Source: Kiritimatiellia bacterium (GTDB lineage: Bacteria; Verrucomicrobiota; Kiritimatiellia; RFP12; UBA1067). From it: a stretch of DNA of 5,329 nt. The translations under genes were made by a program, and so were the position numbers. Under the pieces are notes generated by a model. It had not been told where the DNA came from. It made no database searches and worked only from the letters and a program-made list of their open reading frames with translations. The stretch is from NCBI GenBank assembly GCA_017936245.1, contig JAGBFY010000489.1, positions 1-5,329 on the forward strand, in the 5' to 3' direction. Positions 5,279 to 5,329 of this stretch are shown piece by piece. Every line of letters begins with the position of its first letter. The first letter of the stretch is position 1.

Positions 5279-5329
5279 AACAACCGTTTGACCACGGTTT
5301 ACCAACGGGTGTCGCGCGGAGCTGGACGC
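5279..5329. other. Short stretch before the terminator: probable 3' end of an unseen minus-strand gene, plus a second hairpin
   Basis: The terminator implies a gene ending here, but the frame cannot be decided. One minus-strand frame closes at TAA 5301-5299 after ...RDTRW, and another at TAA 5279-5277 after ...KPWSNGC at the base of the terminator. Neither tail is recognisable. A perfect 6-bp hairpin (AACCGT/ACGGTT, 6-nt loop) sits at 5282-5299 just ahead of the terminator. It has no T run of its own, so it is not a terminator by itself; it may protect a 3' end or be chance. Confidence 0.3.

Noticed and set aside
4419..5291. A 290-codon open frame on the plus strand opposite trmD
   Set aside because: It is antisense to an intact trmD, crosses the terminator and promoter, and its translation resembles no protein family.

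Overview
The window reads as a piece of a bacterial chromosome in which every supportable gene lies on the minus strand. From the right-hand edge leftwards, in the direction of transcription, they are trmD, ruvB, pth, a 785-residue secreted protein, and the start of a second secreted protein that runs off the left edge. No tRNA, rRNA, insertion sequence, CRISPR array or plus-strand gene is supported.

The host is probably a member of the Planctomycetes-Verrucomicrobia-Chlamydiae group, with Kiritimatiellota, Lentisphaerota or Verrucomicrobiota the best guesses. The reason is the large secreted protein. It carries two LamG/concanavalin-like domains, each closing with the 'E-I-x-x-Y/F ... L-S-D ... 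Y-L-x-x-K-W' signature that is abundant in these phyla. This assignment is an inference from protein style, since there is no phylogenetic marker that I can score by eye.

Right part (5329 to about 2871): a strong hairpin terminator (5247-5278) ends an unseen upstream transcript, and the trmD promoter begins at its last base. The TATAAT box is so close to the trmD ATG that the mRNA is predicted to be almost leaderless. ruvB follows with its own extended -10 promoter and again almost no leader. pth comes 17 nt after ruvB with a Shine-Dalgarno-like AAGGGG, so ruvB-pth is probably one transcript. These three are housekeeping genes for tRNA modification (TrmD), Holliday junction branch migration (RuvB) and peptidyl-tRNA recycling (Pth). 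Their key motifs are intact apart from a conservative Asp-to-Glu change at the TrmD catalytic aspartate position.

Middle (2679-2870): a 192-bp AT-rich intergenic stretch. It has two 10-base homopolymers in opposite orientation, a cluster of CATTG/CAATG inverted repeats, a weak candidate terminator for pth, and a promoter for the secreted-protein genes whose -35/-10 spacer contains a run of ten A.

Left part (2678 to 1): a two-gene secreted-protein unit. The large protein and the next signal-peptide protein overlap by 4 nt (ATGA), which suggests translational coupling and a shared role at the cell surface. I cannot assign a function to either protein. The most interesting features are this unit, its possibly slippage-prone promoter, and the fused terminator-promoter with leaderless starts at trmD and ruvB.
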